NCBI GenBank assembly: GCA_916610825.1
Contig: OU744447.1
Location: forward strand, 9,214,751 to 9,278,750
DNA: 64,000 nt
From: Haliclystus octoradiatus
Taxonomy: Eukaryota > Cnidaria > Staurozoa > Stauromedusae > Haliclystidae
Direction: 5' to 3'
Shown: piece by piece, positions 46,001-56,969 of the stretch
Numbering within the stretch: the stretch's first letter is position 1
How the letters are laid out: every line of letters begins with the position of its first letter
The notes under the pieces: generated by a model
What the model saw: only the letters and a program-made list of their open reading frames with translations
Database searches by the model: none
Told to the model about the DNA's origin: nothing
Position numbers and translations under genes: made by a program

Positions 46001-48952
46001 AACCGCTGCATAACATCCTTCACTGGCAACCAAATTTCGACGGGGCTTATAATAGGCAAGTAGTATATTTTCATAATGTTTTGTGTTGTGAATTGTCTTA
46101 TTTACAAGTTTCTTTGTCAGTTATGCCTGACCGTGATTTGTGGTGTTTTTTGAGTAGAAAATCTGTTACCAGTAGGCAAAAGAGGGATTGCGAAATCTTA
46201 TAATGTGACTGTCTATACTACTACTTCTACTGCTATATTATGGATATTGAGCTACCAAACGTTTTGTGATTTCCAATTCACAAAACATTTTCATGTGATC
46301 AATGCTTCGTTAAAAATTAAAATAGCAAATTGTTTCTGGGACACTGACATAAATTTAATGGACAGGCTGGATAGCAATAAAGGTACATTACCTCGGCAGC
46401 ATCAACCGTTATGTAATCTCTTTCCCATTTAACAGTCTCTCCTACAAGTTGTTTCCATGTAAACGGTGGCAACGACAAGATCTAAACATCAAGAAATGGA
46501 CAAGAGATTGAATACATTTCATGAATTGAAAAATTGATGCATGTTTCTCTTGATGATTATTATTCATTTCATTAACTAGTGAAAAAAACCTGAAGTAATG
46601 AATACGGTATCGCTCTTCCGAAGGCACCCATATCATTCTGAAAATTCTATAAGGGAGGTTTTTCATGAATTAATTTTAATTGTTCATGAACTGTTCATTT
46701 TTCCCATTTATCATTTTATCACCAACCAGGTTTCACCGGGGTTGTTTGTTTGTTAGTTTGTTTGTTCATGTTTTTTGGTCGGATGAATGCCCTTGCTGGC
46801 GCCAACAGATAATGCTCCCGCCAGTGATTGAACCCAAGACCCAGTTTGTAGGCCGAGGACCGACGCCATAACCACTCAATTAAGGCACTAACTTACTGTA
46901 TCTGTGAACTGTGCATGGAATCGTGTTCATGAACTGTGCATGGAATTTGTGTGTGTGTTCATGAACTTTTGAAGTTAACTGCAGTTGTGATAGACTCACC
47001 AAGTGTTCCTTTGAACGCAAACATGCTCCCATCAACAAACCAATCCATTCATAATTTTTCAAAAGTAAACAAGAACGATTTGGCACATAACAATCACAGT
47101 TAACACTGGACGAGTCATGCAACTAATAAAAACAGAAAATCAATAAAATGTTATCAGCTTCAGTTAAAGTAATTATGGGATTCGAATTCTTGGTACAGAA
47201 TCTACAGATATATTCTTGATATAGTGCTCATATTAATAATTGATGTCTTGATAATTATTAAACTAATAATATGTCTCAGTAAATGTTCCAATATTTGACA
47301 TCCCAACCCCTGTAAGCAACTACACATCTGTTTATGACCATCTGTAAATAAACAAGGTCAGTTACAGACTCCATGGGTCATAAGTTAAGTTCTATTGGTG
47401 TATCACAAGATGAGCAAAAGATACCAGCCATAACAGCTCTCAAAGCACCAACAAATGCAAAGGAACTGCGGTCATTTTTAGGTATGATCACTTATTGTTC
47501 TAACTTTCTTTGCTACAGTCACAGAGCCCCTACGAAATTTTCTGAAACTAGGAATATCTTTGACATGTTTTGATCGGTTGATCGTGTTTCGGATGTGCAT
47601 GCTTATGTCAACATCAGAGTATAGCAGCAACTTCCATTATATGACCTCTGTCCTCCAGCGCATAGCTGATTAGGTATTTGCTATTTGAGAAATAGAGACT
47701 AATAGCATTTTATCTATGCCTCTCAAAGAATTGACTATTTCGTCAAATACACCAATCTAAGCAAATAAGGTTTATTAAGCTCTACTGACCTGGTTTGGGC
47801 TACGAACAAAGAAACGAATAGGTAACATAGACTCTGATGATGATGGGCAAAGCTCTTCCGCAATATCTACCAAACTATCTCTGAAACCACCACCTTTAAA
47901 AATAATTAAAACAAATAGAATAATACAAATCCTTTTTAAATTCACTTTAAATCACATACGATATCTTTGAAACAGGGCTGCTAAAAAGGGGTTAAGCGGG
48001 TAATTGCCCCAAAAATTCGGAGAAAGTTCACATGAAATTTCCAATCTAAAAATCCCCAGGACCTGAAATGTTCATTGTCGGCCTTGTGAAATTTTCAAAT
48101 TGATTTGCATTTTTTGGATCTAGTTAATACTCACTCAATACACTAGTAGCAGTAGTATAGACAGTCACAATATAAGAATGTGCCTTCCCTCTTACACCTA
48201 ATACATTTGCTACACAAAAATTGCCACAAATCATGGTCAGACATAGCTGACAAAGAAACTTAAATAAGACAATTGACGATACAAATCATTATGAAAAGAT
48301 ACTACTTGCCCATAACCCCGTCAAAGCAATCCTTTGGTTGCCAGTGAAGGATGTCACACAGGGGTTGAGGGGCATACGTCTTTGGTCTCTCGATGTGACC
48401 TAAATACATTAACCTTGTGACTAAATACACTTTCGATGTGACCTAAATACATTAATCTTGTGACTAAATACGCACTCGATGTGACCTAAATACATTAACC
48501 TTGTGACTAAATACACTTTCGATGTGACCTAAATACATTAATCTTGTAACTAAATACGCACTCGATGTGACCTAAATACACTAACCTTGTGACTAAATAC
48601 ACTCTCGATGTGACCTAAATACACTAACCTTGTGACTTGATACACTCTCGATGTGACCTAAGTACACTAACCTTGTGAATTAATACACTCTCGATGTGAC
48701 CTAAATACACTAACCTTGTGACTAAATACACTCTCAATGTGACCTAAATAATGTACACTAACCTTGATCAATAATTCCTTCACCAATAAATTTACATTCC
48801 CACCACTGCTCGTATTTCTGAGACCATCTATTGAAATAAATAAAAAACATTGTCATTTTAATTTAACAAGCAATCCAACAGAACACCTTACAATTAAGTT
48901 ACCTATAATCCAAATCAATATGACATTTTTCTGGTTGTAATGCTTCAAATAA
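43010..48952 (-). CDS. HECTD3: HECTD3 exons 12-23: HECT catalytic domain
   Basis: Residues about 504-862. The N-lobe starts at [20 protein letters not shown] (exons 13-14). Exon 15 has [20 protein letters not shown] and exon 19 has [20 protein letters not shown]. The C-lobe nucleophile lies in [12 protein letters not shown]: Cys824, 39 codons from the stop, equivalent to human Cys823. The lobes and active site are intact. Exons 8-11 (residues 394-503) link DOC to HECT and contain [19 protein letters not shown]. Confidence 0.95.
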
Positions 48953-51900
48953 CTAAAAATAACAAGACAAGAATTACAAATACGGTAATAATTACAAATC
49001 AAATGACTCTAGAATTTCAGAGATTCAATGTTGTTCAATTTTCATGAACATTTTTGTGGATTGTTCATGAATTATTCATGAACAACTTATAAACAATTCA
49101 CAAACTGTTCATGAACGTTACAAGGCGCAATTTTCATGGACATTTTTGTGGATTGTTCATGAACTATTCATGAACAACTTATAAACGGTTCACAAACAGT
49201 TCATGAACATTAAAAGGCACACTTTTCACTTCTCATGAACTGTTCATGAAAATATCCATGATAAACAGACCATTTAACATGCACACTATAATATATTAAG
49301 GAATGTTGTAGCAGTGTTTGCAACCCTTGAAAATTTTGTTGCAGTTTATTACCAAAGAAATACTCCTCGTGATTATTCCAGATTTCATCGCTGTGAAAAC
49401 TCAAAATCAATTTAATGAAGAAAAAAATGTCAACACAAAAGTGGCCAGTCCAGTTGGCCCCTTTATCAAGAATACAAAATGACATAAAAAGCTAACCTGA
49501 TTAAATAATGCATTTGCTGCAGATGCATCGCTTTTTGGGTTGACGAGATGTTCTGCTGCCGCATGTCGATTGAGGAACACTTTTGGCATGATTTCAGGGC
49601 CACTTTATGAAAAAACAACAAAATCAAAAATAGATAAATTCCATGCTGTAATGTGTATGTGTACAGGTCTACAGATCAAGTAACAATGTGACATTCCTAA
49701 GATAGAGTTTCTTTCTTAGCTCTACTCAGGGTCCGACAAAAGGTTCAGCCTTCTGGAATCCTAGAGGTACTTCAACATTTTCTTCTGAATTTGCTTGAAA
49801 CCTACCGGAATCTCGGATTCCAGGATTCCTACTTTTGTTAGACCCTGGCTCTACTATTATTATAGAGAGTTATTCAATTGTGTAAACAACATTGAAATGC
49901 ATTGAAATCCATCATCTTTGGGATCCTAAAAAACTAATGCATTATGCAATTAACATAATACTGTACACACTTTTGAAACGATGATAGAATGCAACACAAT
50001 GTGGAGTAAACAATATCAAAATTATAAAATTTGTTGCAAAAAATGTAATAATGACGATCTACTAAACTACTAAACAAATAACTTTACAAAATACAAAGTT
50101 TAGTCATAGTACAACATATCCGGAAAGCAGTATTAGGCACTATGTAATATCGTATATTATGCAATTATTGTTTGATGACGTTGGCTGCAATTTGGCAAAG
50201 ACCAATACCTGTTCAATGTATCACTCAATATAACGTATTGATCGATAGCATGGTATGCAATATATATTCAATGTATAGTCATTACCTGGATTGTGAATCT
50301 CTGAGACAACTCTCGATTAACGCAGCACGCTTTCTTGATAATGGCAATAATTGACGAACAGTCTAGGTAAATGCACAATATTCAACAAAGCTTCAAAACA
50401 ACAAACAATATTATTATTAATGGAAATAGAAAGTTTTTCCAAACTTTTTCTTGCTTGGAAATCCTCAGTGTATTCAAACGTGATGTGAAAATACAAAGAA
50501 TTCGTCATCTTGTCAAATCGATAATGCTGAAGTGACTAAAGAAACTAAATTGAGAATAAATATCTAAACAAACTTGTAGCAATGAATTCGTAATATTTTT
50601 CATAATGCAAGTGACAATAGGTATGGAATAATAATAAAACAATTATCAAACTTGATTTTGCATGACACTGAGAATATATCACGCCTCGGAATGATCATTC
50701 TCAGTGTTGTGCTCAATCTCGTTCAATAATTGTTAAACGCCCTGATTTTGGGTACAATTGCAACTAAAATACAGTGAAACTTATGTATTGTGTGTATTTC
50801 TATATTAAGCACATCATGTTGACATTAATAAGGACAGTGCTGTGTAGTGTGCCCAGGCAATTACATAATTATTGCATTTGAATGGACTTAGTAAGATACG
50901 GAATAGAGTAATTTTTGCAATACAGTAGAAACTGTTTAAAATGGCACAAATTTAGGGAACTTTCAAAAAGTACGCTATATGCAATGTGCCTTTATAGCCA
51001 ATTATTGATAAGAAGAAAGATACCAAAATTCACCAAAAGATAAAACTACAGAAAACAGATCCTGTCAAAGTTTTCACAGTGAGTTATTAACTGACTAATG
51101 AAAGAGATTTATTAAAAAGTGGTAATTTACCTCCAATGATTTGAATGTGCCAACAGTATAATCCCAATTGGGTAGCACATAATTTATAACGCTATCCAAC
51201 AATTTGACAAATCTGTAAAGATTATAATCGATAGTTAGAACTCTACAAACCTGATTGTGAATGTTTCTCATATCAAATTAAATCACAGCATTATCATAAA
51301 TCTGTCAATTATGCAATATGAAATGGGAAAGAGGGCTAAATAGCATTCAATTAACACAAGTAGTGCATAGTGATATACAAGAAAGTGTTAATCACAAGCC
51401 CTCGCAGCAATTGATTTTTAGTTTTTCACATGACTCACAGCACCTTGAGTGTTAGTAGAAGGCTATACAGCATGTATTACCAAGATACAATTTTTAAAGT
51501 TTTGAAATGTCCTTTTTCCTATAGTAAGCCCTCTTGTCATTCCGACAATTGTCCTGAACTTGTGGAAAAAGTGACTGATCGAAAATAGGGTAGATTCAAC
51601 ATTAAATATCACCGCTTAGACATGTCCAAATTGAAAATTCTTTTTCACCGTTCTTCATCATTTTTCTTCAGCTACCCGAATTTGAGTTAAGATTTTTTGT
51701 GTCATGTGAGCTTCAAGCTTCCTTTAGATGTCTTAATTATTGGGGTGCAGCACATTTGATATAGGATAAAGGCGAATACAACACAAATTATTAATGAGGA
51801 AATTTGGCTTCAAATGTAGAGCAATTTGTTGCTAGCAAGATTCTCAAGAAAATTTAGGTAAAACAATAAATAGTCTATCAAGACAGTTGATTAAGTCACC

Positions 51901-54900
51901 TTAGCAATGCTTGACTACGTGAATACAACATATCTTTATCAACACCTTCTAGCTTTGGATACCTAAAGAATACAAACAATATTGAGAGATTATGCTAGTT
52001 CTAAGGGATAAACCAGAATTATTGGAGATAAATTTTATACTGAATAGGATCATTACCTCACAAGGCTGTTATTGAAAACATCTCTGTTGAGCCCAAGCTC
52101 TTTATGCTTTGATGAAACAATCTTAACACCATGGATACGACAATCAATTCCATCCTCTAAACGTCATGACAATCAAAAAGTATGTATGTTTGTTTTTATG
52201 CAATTCAAGAAATACACTTGGAAGATAGAGAAAATTTCATAGTTATTAAACCAAAGTGCAAGCTAGTTTTGCGTCTTGTCCGTATGTGAAGTATTAAACT
52301 TGCCAAGAGTCAGACATGAGAATTTAAATTTCAAAAATAGTCTGAAATCAAGGATATCTAGCTAATTTGTAATGGAATTCAATGGGAAAAAGGCAATATC
52401 TAGAGTTCATAAGTGTGGAAATAGTCTGAAATCCGCTAAAAGTCTGAAAATTCTCATGTCTGAAGAGTAAACATAATGAAAATGTCATTTGGGTATCAAG
52501 TATTATTACCACGTATTATGTATGACGTCTATGTCTCACCTCGGCATTCTTTGATCTTAATTTCAATAACTTTATAAAATTCAGATGTATTCTCAAGGAT
52601 GCACACATTGCCAGTGAAACTCCTAAAAGGTGAAAAACAAATTGTTTTTGTTATTCAAATAATCTACAACAAATGAAATGTGTTCCATTTGCACTCTAAC
52701 TTACAAATCAATTGTAGTCTCGTTGAGTAGCTTCGTATAGCATCCACTTTGTGATTTTCCATGCACAGCAATACGAAAAGGCATGAAATTATCATCTGTT
52801 GAATCTACGCCAATTAAAAGCCGCCTAAACAAAAAATGGCAAAAAGATTAAAAACAACTTCTCATACAAAGGATAAATCCTACCTTTGCTTGATAACTAT
52901 TTCAAGATAACTATTTCAAATTGTAATAGAAAGGTAAATGACAATAGGATAGACTCATACAAAAATAAAATATTTTACCTCGACTTGTTGTACTATTATG
53001 TGTGAAATAGCGTAACAGTATGAAACTACGTATGAAACTCAAAGTAACATTATAAGAATGCGTTGACTCCTTTCTATATGAAATGTCATTATATATCAGC
53101 ACTGTCATGTGACATATTGTGGACTGACATTCTAATTTGAAAATGTTAATATTATTGTGACATTTGATTCTTCAATATTGTATTGTGTTTGAATCAGCCA
53201 TGTGAAAACAAGCATGGTATAGCGGTTTACTAGAACCTGAATTAATACATGATGATCATACATGATGATCTAGAGACGACCATAAGTGACCATTCCAGTA
53301 TCATTTAAAAATAATTACTCACTGTACAACAACGCCGTTTTTCATATGAAAGCGGATATAATGACGTCCTGTCGTACCATCTGACTCCCAATATGTGTCT
53401 GGATCACCATCTAGTAAATTATTACTCAATTCAGTTGCCTAAAATGAAAACCAGTCCATTCTCAATGTCACAATTACAAAAGCATCAAAAGATCTTATTT
53501 TAATAAAAGCTTTATTCTCTTCCAAAAATTCAAATTCAGTCAAACATGTCCATAGCTGCAACATATAGGATCTAGCTAAATTGATTTACAACCATGCGTA
53601 TATACAAGGCTGAATCGATAAAAAAAAAACACTAAAGAGGGAGGGTTTTTAGTGACAACTTGCTTTCGAAACCATTTTGTAAGGCATTTCATTTGCAATC
53701 ATTGTTGCGAAGGGTCAAGTACTGTCATTTCAATTTCGATTTTTATGATCTGAAATATGCGTTAGCCTAATATTATCAAAAATTACAAAGAGTTTGATTG
53801 CAATTGATCAAGATATAGCCTATTTACCAGTCCCATATCGCATAGATAGTAGCCTATTTATCATGCAATGTAACATAAACCATGCATAAAGGCTGATTTA
53901 GTCTTCCGTGATTCCTGTTGCAGCCTTAGTTAGGGCGCTGTACCGTTACCAGCAGGGTTTTGAGTTTAATGCCTGGCAAGAGCATTATTGGTTGGCATCA
54001 GAAAAGAATCCAAACATAAAATGCACATCCACTTCAAAAATAGCCTAACTAATAGTATGTCTCCGCATTGTGCCAAAGCTAATGTTCAGTAAGCCCATTA
54101 TTATTATGATATCTATATTTACAGTATACCGGTAGTCATTGATTTGAACAATTCCTATTACATTTTCCTTATTAGATATATAAGTATAAATATATTATGT
54201 ATCAATGTCTTCAATTGTTTTTGTTCTAACATCTGATTGTTCTAGAAATACAATTAACTGCTTAACTGTAACACATACCGATGACACCTCAACACTGTCA
54301 ATGTAGCAATTGGCAGATCCTGAGAAATATCCTTCTCCAGCGCTTTCAGTTACAAGTAAAAAAGAAGCGAGTTGCTCGTCACAAGAACAATCCCAGTTGG
54401 ATGGATTTGTTTGTAATTTTTCTATGGCGCTGATCATGCTATTTGTTGGATAAACGTTGTGACATTTTGAATTCTTCAGACCGTATTCATCTTCCACTAA
54501 TTGTAACCAACTGCAAAGAGCAAACAGTACAGTGAAACATGTATACACAGACCACTATACACAGGTGAACTTTGAATACGCTATGACAGGTTTGACTGTA
54601 ACATTTTATTTATTAACCAGATTAGTGAAAGCCAAAGTCACTATTTATCTTTAGTCATCAACCAATAGGTCAATACAAAAATTGAGCAATTCGATTGATT
54701 AACAGCTGTAAATTCTAAAGGCATTTACCACAGTGTTTTCTAACCATTATGGCAGAAAGACGCAAAGGAGAATTGCGTTCTTGAGACATTAAAATATTAC
54801 ATTAAATTTGATGTAGGCTAATGATTATATGTTCCAAAATTGATATGTCAATTATTGACTAAATAGAATAGATGTAATTTTGCGACTTTTCATCATTATA

Positions 54901-56616
54901 CTAATATGATATATAATGACAAAACGCCGCAAAATCACATCTATGCTATCGCTTGTCTTCTTCTCAAATTTATTAAGCAAAAAGTTTTTCCTAAAATAAT
55001 TGAGGAAGGAATGAATAGAAATTATTCGAAGAGAAGAAGAGATATGTTGCGGCTAAAAATATTTTCCAGCAACAAAGTCTATCATCATTATGATGATCAT
55101 TCAGCTTTTTCACGGAACTGTGACATAATAAGAAAAACATAAAAAATAAGCTGCAATCGAAAAAAAGCAATTATAAACTTTACAGGGAGAATAAAACAGA
55201 AGTAAGAAATTAGTCAAATGTACCATTGATATGCATTTGATTATTGAGGAGATGCTTAAAGGCATAAAATTCGTCATCAGCCTTTGCGCTTGGTCTTAGA
55301 AATGGTGCATGATGTACTTATTCACAACACTACTTGTAGTTTGAGAAATGGTAATCACTTTTCAACCTTGAGCTCGCAAGGCACGATGGTCAATTGTATG
55401 CCTTTCAACCTGACACTGTTACTCAGCCATTTTTTTAGATATTCATAAACAATATATCTTTACCTGAAATAAGATTTATTATTTTCTGCAAGAGCATTGA
55501 CGATAGCACGATCACTAAATAAATGTTCCTCTCCGTCAACATTGTCTTTCTGTATATCGTTGAATTCATCTTTCGGTTCTAATACTGGAAGACTATCAAC
55601 CGCTCTAGATTGTATTAAAATCCACCCTGATGGATACACAGGACTGACATTTGGAAATTCACAAGAGGACAGATAATCCTGAAAGAAATCGATAGAGTAA
55701 AGCATAAGAACCCTCCGATTTCCAGTAGCCTACAGGTTTTGGACTATTCCTGAGAGGTCTTTAGGCCTATAGTTTGATTGTCCGAAGTGACAGAAATTAA
55801 GTGAGAGAGAGAGGAGTTTGTATGCTCTTTGGTTATTCATTTATTCAAGTGCTCTTGTGGTACTGTTCGCAAAAGGTGTCTGGATTTGTATGTTTTAATC
55901 AGATTTATTGAGATTAAGTTTCTTTAGCTATTCTAAAGTTGACTGCAGTACCTGAAAACTTGTAACAGACATTCCCAGAGGCAAGTTTGCAGAGTACTTC
56001 AGAGCAACCCCCTAGATAATATTTTCAGCATCTCGATCCGCCCGCCCTGATTTTTATCTATATTATTTTTTACACTAGTATTTATTTATACAATTTATTT
56101 TCTGCCTGCAGAGAAGGCAAACGTTTGTTAAAGCACCCACGCCTTGGAATTTTGCAACACAAAGATTCATGGCTGGATCCATCCACGTCTGCCCCTTTTC
56201 ACTCTACAGAGTAGACTGACATGTATTACATGCGATGTGCTAGCGAGGCGAGTAGCAAAGGGTCTTCATTTTTAATAATTATAAATTAGTGGAAATATTA
56301 CTTTAGTTAATGATATCCAATCTCCATCAGCATTCGAGAATTCCTCTCCTGCAGCACAGACAACTAGTTCTTTCACTAAATCTAAATGCCCAATGATTAT
56401 AGAAGATAAGCTATGATCTGCATAAACATGTATTTTCTTTACTTCAGTTGTTGGATTGTTAGTAAATTCAAATTCTTTTGGGCAACCATAATGAATTTCT
56501 TCTGCAATGAAGCACAATGCAAACGGTAACTTTGGTTTATTTTCTCGTAAACAATCGATGGTTTCAAGTGTGCATCGAATCCTAGATAGGGTTTGACGTG
56601 CCTTTGCAGCACTCAT
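43010..56616 (-). CDS. HECTD3: HECT-domain E3 ubiquitin ligase HECTD3 (23 coding exons)
   Basis: HECTD3 is a ubiquitin ligase that recognises substrates through a DOC domain and passes ubiquitin from a HECT-domain cysteine. Exons in transcript order: 56616-56302, 55678-55464, 54510-54279, 53438-53323, 52824-52705, 52622-52540, 52156-52057, 51962-51900, 51212-51131, 50362-50286, 49602-49497, 48952-48903, 48827-48763, 47893-47790, 47122-47000, 46481-46392, 45757-45677, 45574-45449, 44665-44536, 44130-44056, 43966-43888, 43262-43191, 43094-43010. They total 2,589 bases, 862 residues plus stop (human 861). All junctions are GT-AG and in phase. The ATG at 56616 is preceded by an in-frame TAG at 56649-56647. 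The C-terminus reads [21 protein letters not shown], nearly identical to the vertebrate protein. Complete and apparently functional. Confidence 0.97.
43343..43575. mobile_element. hAT-type MITE in HECTD3 intron 21
   Basis: Ends CAGGGCCGTCCCAAG and AAGGGCCCTG are inverted. Flanks CTTATTTA (43335-43342) and CTTATTAA (43576-43583) match at 7 of 8 bases. Interior has no transposase. Length 233 bp. Confidence 0.75.
44195..44365. repeat. Relic of the CAGGGTCCGACAAAAG family
   Basis: GGTCTGCAAAAAAAAGCTTC, CTTCTGGAATCCTAGAAGC, TTTCTTCTGAATTTGC and CAACTTTTGTCGGAC match the bounded copy at 49727-49847, with a central insertion. HECTD3 intron 19. Confidence 0.6.
44765..44860. repeat. Decayed GTTCATGAAC-family sequence
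   Basis: ACATGAAATGTTCACGACAAC, GTCATGAACACTAACAGTTC and ATGAACTCAGGG. HECTD3 intron 18. Confidence 0.45.
44872..45085. repeat. Tandem repeat of about 60 bp, three to four copies
   Basis: Unit contains TTCATCCATTTTATCTATTT, AACCTCGTATTTTACTATGT and ATTTTACTTTTTTTT. The copies differ by small indels in the T runs. HECTD3 intron 18, whose remainder to 45448 is AT-rich with no other signal. Confidence 0.8.
45960..46205 (-). repeat. Family D interspersed element, inverted copy
   Basis: AGGTCACATTGAGAGATAAAA, GTATGCTTTACAACCGCTGC, AACATCCTTCACTGGCAACC, GGCAAGTAGTATATTTTC and TTGTCAGTTATGCCTGACC. These are the reverse complement of the copy at 48150-48420. It lies in HECTD3 intron 16. Confidence 0.75.
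46595..46635 (-). repeat. SINE family A 3' end fragment
   Basis: AATACGGTATCGCTCTTCCG followed by AAGGCACCC is the reverse complement of the 3' block (GGGTGCCTTCGGTAGGGCGA) of the SINE at 61411-61772. Short, so only suggestive. Confidence 0.45.
46716..46893 (-). repeat. SINE family B (tRNA-derived), best copy
   Basis: On the minus strand: GTGCCTTAATTGAGTGGTTA (A-box-like), GGTCTTGGGTTCAATCACTG (B-box-like GGGTTCAATC), GGCGGGAGCATTATCTGTTG, then a tail of CAAACAAACTAACAAACAAAC. Flanked on both sides by GTTCATGAAC-family scraps (46680-46700 and 46905-46970). HECTD3 intron 15. Confidence 0.7.
47355..47560 (+). pseudogene. Orphan Ty3/Gypsy-type pol fragment
   Basis: About 50 codons from 47373 match the reverse transcriptase to RNase H connection of Ty3/Gypsy LTR retrotransposons: [16 protein letters not shown], then [17 protein letters not shown]. 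The rest of pol, gag and LTRs are absent nearby. It sits antisense in HECTD3 intron 14. A retroelement relic, not a host gene. Confidence 0.75.
48150..48420 (+). repeat. Family D interspersed element
   Basis: GACAGTCACAATATAAGAATG, GCTACACAAAAATTGCC, CATGGTCAGACATAGCTGAC, TTGGTTGCCAGTGAAGGATG and GGTCTCTCGATGTGACC. Its right end supplies the first sequence of the minisatellite that follows. HECTD3 intron 13. Confidence 0.75.
48387..48762. repeat. 43-bp minisatellite carrying copies of a 5' splice site
   Basis: Nine units start at 48392, 48435, 48478, 48521, 48564, 48607, 48650, 48693 and 48736. The unit begins GATGTGACCTAAATACACTA then ACCTTGTGAC. On the HECTD3 strand each unit contains CAAGGTTAGTG or a one-base variant, the same 11 bases as the real exon 13 donor at 48763/48762. 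Units near the exon match best; distal ones carry CATTAATCTTG changes. Confidence 0.9.
49030..49270. repeat. GTTCATGAAC-family element
   Basis: TTTTCATGAACATTTTTGTGG occurs twice, with GATTGTTCATGAA, ATTCATGAACAACTTATAAAC and CACTTCTCATGAACTGTTCAT words. Internal duplication of about 100 bp. HECTD3 intron 11. Confidence 0.7.
49727..49847. mobile_element. 121-bp hAT-type MITE with exact 8-bp target duplication
   Basis: Ends CAGGGTCCGACAAAAG and CTTTTGTTAGACCCTG are near-perfect inverted repeats. Flanks GCTCTACT at 49719-49726 and 49848-49855 are identical. The body carries mirrored GGAATCCTAG and GGATTCCAGGATTCC words. HECTD3 intron 10. Confidence 0.9.
52057..53438 (-). CDS. HECTD3: HECTD3 exons 4-7: DOC (APC10-like) substrate-binding domain
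   Basis: Residues about 225-393. The signature [12 protein letters not shown] in exon 4 is the DOC/galactose-binding-like motif. Exon 5 carries [21 protein letters not shown], the family's other strong block, and exons 6-7 carry [20 protein letters not shown] sequence then [14 protein letters not shown]. The DOC fold in HECTD3 is the substrate-recruiting part (established for the family). Confidence 0.94.
52311..52462. mobile_element. 152-bp MITE with CAGACATGAGAATTT ends
   Basis: Left end CAGACATGAGAATTT and right end AAATTCTCATGTCTG are perfect inverted repeats. Flanks AAGAGT (52305-52310 and 52463-52468) are identical. Subterminal AATAGTCTGAAATC occurs on both sides. A diverged inverted copy is at 19177-19325. 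HECTD3 intron 6. Confidence 0.88.
53439..54278. other. HECTD3 intron 3 with a SINE family B fragment (53930-54025)
   Basis: At 53930-54025 on the + strand the sequence GCAGCCTTAGTTAGGGCGCTG, then GGGTTTTGAGTTTAATGCC, then GGCAAGAGCATTATTGGTTG parallels SINE family B. The remainder of the intron is AT-rich with no further structure. Confidence 0.5.
54279..56616 (-). CDS. HECTD3: HECTD3 exons 1-3: N-terminal region
   Basis: Encodes residues 1-254, a moderately conserved segment before the DOC domain. Landmarks shared with other HECTD3 proteins are the GDWISLTK end of exon 1, the [10 protein letters not shown] stretch in exon 2 and the [14 protein letters not shown] then YIDSVEVSS run at the end of exon 3, which leads into the DOC domain. 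No signal peptide or membrane segment is seen, in keeping with a cytosolic protein. Confidence 0.92.
54528..54602. repeat. Short ACAGTSAAACCTG-family MITE
   Basis: ACAGTGAAACATGTATACAC to GACAGGTTTGACTGTAAC, about 75 bp. It is close to the HECTD3 exon 3 acceptor, so the ends fall in the intron next to the branch-point region. Confidence 0.7.
54603..55463. other. HECTD3 intron 2, nothing recognised
   Basis: AT-rich intron. An open stretch on the + strand (54906-55142) is basic and low in complexity, with no family resemblance, and is not called. Intron 1 (55679-56301) is likewise without recognisable content. Confidence 0.45.
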
Positions 56617-56766
56617 AGCATAATATATGATATAAATAAATTCAAACTATTAATGCGTCATTTAATTCCTTGTAATTTTCTACAGGTTCTGTAATATGAT
56701 TTCTTTCTATTCACTTTAAAAATCCAGGTGATTGCTCAAAATCTTAATCATCAATTTCTGTTACCA

Positions 56767-56779
56767 AGCCGCCATGTTG
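56767..56779 (-). promoter_or_regulatory. YY1-type motif upstream of HECTD3
   Basis: On the HECTD3 strand the sequence reads CAACATGGCGGC, matching the ANATGGCGGC core bound by YY1 in many animal housekeeping promoters. It is about 150 bases before the HECTD3 start codon. Placement fits a TATA-less promoter, but function is inferred. Confidence 0.45.
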
Positions 56780-56969
56780 TTATTTTGATTTGTCGATCTC
56801 GAGGCTGGTTGAAATACGAGGCAAATATCTAAATGATCAGTTCATGGTAAAACGTCATTAGATTAATTAACTTATAAATAAACGCATCTAGTACTGTGAA
56901 AATAACTTAATACCGTTATCAGTTTATGTATATTATCACGAATCAGGTATTTCTGAATAAATAATGATG

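Noticed and set aside
54906..55142. 78-codon + strand open frame in HECTD3 intron 2
   Set aside because: Basic, low-complexity composition, antisense to the gene and with no recognisable domain.
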